From Mesorhizobium sp. (GTDB lineage: Bacteria; Pseudomonadota; Alphaproteobacteria; Rhizobiales; Rhizobiaceae), in the NCBI GenBank assembly GCA_019509685.1, contig JAEKLU010000084.1:1-6425 (forward strand): a stretch of 6,425 bases of DNA, given 5' to 3'. Positions 5,199 to 6,425 of this stretch are shown here, in pieces (within the stretch, counting starts at the first letter, position 1; every line of letters begins with the position of its first letter). Both the position numbers and the translations under genes were made by a program. Below the pieces are notes generated by a model that saw nothing but the letters and a program-made list of their open reading frames with translations, was not told the origin of the DNA and did no database searches.

Positions 5199-5966
5199 AT
5201 GGGTGCAAGACTGGCGGGCAAGGTCGCCATTGTCTCGGGCGGCGCAACGGGCATGGGCGGGGCGGCTTCCGAGCTGTTCGCAGCCGAAGGCGCCAAGGTG
5301 GCGATCATCGACCGCAATGGCGAGGCGGCGGCCGCGACCGCTGCCGCGGTCCGCGCGCGAGGCCATGTGGCGGAGCATTTCGTCGCCGATGTTTCCGACG
5401 AGGGGCAGGTCGAAGCGGCGGTGAAGGCGGCCACGGCAAAGCTCGGACCGGTCACGGTGTTGTTCAACCACGCCGGCACGATCGTCATCAAACCCTTCCT
5501 GGAGACGACGCTCCAGGAATGGGACTGGCTGCATGCCGTCAATGTGCGCTCGATGTTTTTGATGACGCGCGCGGTGTTGCCCGGCATGATTGCGGCGGGG
5601 GGCGGCTCGATCGTTTGCACCTCGTCGATCTCGGCGGTGGCGGCCACGCCCAACGAAGTGCTTTACGACACGACGAAAGGCGCCTGCCACATGTTCGCCC
5701 GCGCCATCGCGGTCGAATTCCGCGACCGCAACATCCGCTGCAACGCCGTCTGTCCCGGCTTCATTCGCACGCCGCACGGCCTGCGCGAGGTGGCCGACCT
5801 CGGCAAGCTCGGCGTCGATGTTTCCGATGCGGCGCTGGCGGCGCAGCAGGGGCGGATCGGCGAGCCGGAAGAGGTGGCCAAGGCAGCGCTTTATCTGGCC
5901 AGCGACGAGTCCAGCTTCGTCAACGGTGCGCATCTGTTCGTGGATAATGGCTTTACGGCGATGTGA
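5199..5966 (+). CDS. Classical short-chain dehydrogenase/reductase (SDR)
   Basis: This is a soluble NAD(P)-dependent oxidoreductase with a Rossmann fold, 255 residues, the usual length for classical SDRs. Visible motifs are the nucleotide loop GGATGMGG (14-21), Asp38 at the end of the second strand (VAIIDRN), which favours NAD over NADP, Asp64 in VADVSD, NHAG (90-93, the NNAG motif), and the tetrad Asn115, Ser143, Tyr156 and Lys160 (YDTTK). PGFIRTP follows at 186-192, then GRIGEPEEVAKAALYLASDESSFVNGA and a C-terminal VDNGFTAM. FabG-like and sugar or polyol dehydrogenases share this layout, so the substrate is not known. The open frame reaches a TTG at 5181, but AGGGA at 5186-5190 sits eight bases before the ATG at 5199, which I take as the start. 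The gene stands alone: divergent from the small membrane protein and convergent with an ABC permease gene. Confidence 0.92.
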   Translation: MGARLAGKVAIVSGGATGMGGAASELFAAEGAKVAIIDRNGEAAAATAAAVRARGHVAEHFVADVSDEGQVEAAVKAATAKLGPVTVLFNHAGTIVIKPFLETTLQEWDWLHAVNVRSMFLMTRAVLPGMIAAGGGSIVCTSSISAVAATPNEVLYDTTKGACHMFARAIAVEFRDRNIRCNAVCPGFIRTPHGLREVADLGKLGVDVSDAALAAQQGRIGEPEEVAKAALYLASDESSFVNGAHLFVDNGFTAM

Positions 5967-5985
5967 GGCATCCTACAGCTTGGCG

Positions 5986-6045
5986 CCCTTCCTCTACCCC
6001 GTCGATCGGGGGAGAGGTGTCGAGCGCAGCTCGACGGAGTGGGGG
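5986..6045 (+). repeat. Rhizobial-type palindromic intergenic element, left copy (60 bp)
   Basis: This copy begins with CCCTTCCTCT and ends with GACGGAGTGGGGG, both shared with the right copy at 6112-6171 in inverted orientation. It contains two hairpins: CCTCTaCCCCG / CGGGGgAGAGG around TCGAT (5991-6017), and GTCGAGC / GCTCGAC around GCA (6019-6035). It starts 20 bases after the dehydrogenase stop codon. Similar GC-rich palindromic elements are scattered between genes in Mesorhizobium and other rhizobia; assignment to a named family needs a search. Confidence 0.75.
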
Positions 6046-6111
6046 TCGACCGTTGGCGCGGTGCGGGAAGATTCTATGCAAACATCCGTCGGTGACGGTT
6101 GCCAGGTGGTT

Positions 6112-6171
6112 CCCCCACTCCGTCGCCGCTTCGCGGCGCCACCTCACCCCCCTCCGGAGGGAGAGGAAGGG
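6112..6171 (-). repeat. Rhizobial-type palindromic intergenic element, right copy (60 bp, inverted)
   Basis: Read on the minus strand this copy starts CCCTTCCTCT and ends GACGGAGTGGGGG, like the left copy. Its two internal hairpins are at the same places but have different bases: CCCTCCGGAGGG (6150-6161) flanked by CCTC/GAGG, and CGCCGC / GCGGCG around TTC (6124-6138). The element ends two bases before the stop codon of the minus-strand permease gene. With the left copy it forms a 186-bp interrupted palindrome between two convergent genes and may end transcription from both sides. Confidence 0.75.
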
Positions 6172-6173
6172 AG

Positions 6174-6425
6174 CTACCGTTCCTCTAGCCTGAACGGTTT
6201 CAACAACGCCGATGGCGCCATCGCATTGCGCGACATCACAGCCATCGCAACGATGGTGAAGATGAAAGGCAGCATCAGGAAGGCTTCATAGGGGATATGG
6301 CCGAGCCCGCTCGCCTGCATCCTGAGCTGCAGCGCATCGACGAAAGCGAAGAGCAGTGCGGCACCCGCCGAGCGCCACGGGTCCCAGCGGCCGAACACGA
6401 CCAAAGCGATCGCCACCCAGCCGCG
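6174..6425 (-). CDS. ABC transporter permease, sugar/nucleoside (BMP-associated) type, C-terminal part
   Basis: The frame enters from the right edge, so only the last 83 residues are seen and the start is outside. They begin RGWVAIALVVFGRWDPWRSA, resembling the end of the BPD_transp_2 family permeases (YufQ/NupQ- and RbsC-like). In these the stretch before the last helices reads GRGW-IALV-F-W-P. Two further hydrophobic segments follow, AGAALLFAFVDALQL and AFLMLPFIFTIVAMAVM, joined by GLGHIPYE, whose IPYE-LLMLPY-like motif is typical of the nucleoside/BMP subgroup. A polar tail ends in KPFRLEER. Partner genes (second permease, ATPase, binding protein) would lie beyond the edge. The substrate could be a nucleoside, purine or sugar. 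The stop codon almost touches the palindromic repeat, which probably provides the 3' end of the message. Confidence 0.8.
   Translation of the reverse strand, partial: RGWVAIALVVFGRWDPWRSAGAALLFAFVDALQLRMQASGLGHIPYEAFLMLPFIFTIVAMAVMSRNAMAPSALLKPFRLEER

Noticed and set aside
5986..6171. Insertion sequence or CRISPR array in the repeat region
   Set aside because: There are only two inverted 60-bp copies, no transposase frame, no regular direct repeat-spacer series and no target-site duplication that I can see.
5590..6291. Plus-strand frame of 233 codons overlapping the dehydrogenase and the repeats
   Set aside because: It is a shifted frame of the dehydrogenase that continues through the palindromic repeats into the antisense of the permease.

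Overview
The window looks like chromosome from an alphaproteobacterium of the Rhizobiales, most likely Mesorhizobium or a close relative. The reasons are the high GC content with GC-rich third codon positions, the protein styles (an ExbB with a long Ala/Pro linker, rhizobial ExbD and TonB), two TGA-N9-TCA iron-responsive-operator motifs, and a rhizobial-type palindromic intergenic repeat. The genus is an inference from these traits, not a database result.

Region 1 (1-2721, minus strand) is a compact iron-uptake operon read right to left: fhuC (siderophore ABC ATPase), exbB, exbD and tonB, the last cut by the left edge. fhuC/exbB and exbD/tonB overlap by four bases (ATGA), and exbB and exbD are 6 bases apart, so translation is probably coupled. 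ExbB, ExbD and TonB pass the proton-motive force to outer-membrane receptors. FhuC would power the inner-membrane step, but no permease or binding protein for it is in the window.

Region 2 (2722-2975) is the divergent control region. It holds two TGA-N9-TCA motifs 25 bp apart, one over the likely fhuC -35 box, then two hairpins in the leader of the plus-strand gene.

Region 3 (2976-4899) has a plus-strand isochorismatase-fold cysteine hydrolase resembling biuret hydrolase. It converges with 7 bases between stop codons on a minus-strand luciferase-like flavin monooxygenase. Upstream of the latter, on the same strand, is an unannotated-looking 49-residue membrane protein gene with a strong ribosome binding site.

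Region 4 (4900-5966) is a roughly 300-base divergent spacer followed by a plus-strand short-chain dehydrogenase with a complete catalytic tetrad.

Region 5 (5967-6425) is a convergent intergenic space filled by two 60-bp copies of a palindromic repeat in inverted orientation, then the C-terminal end of a minus-strand sugar/nucleoside-type ABC permease that runs off the right edge.

I see no phage, plasmid, CRISPR, tRNA or rRNA feature. Apart from the iron operon, the genes look like ordinary metabolic and transport genes in separate transcription units. The least explained items are the double operator, the 49-residue protein, the 11-bp leader hairpin and the paired repeat with compensatory stem changes.
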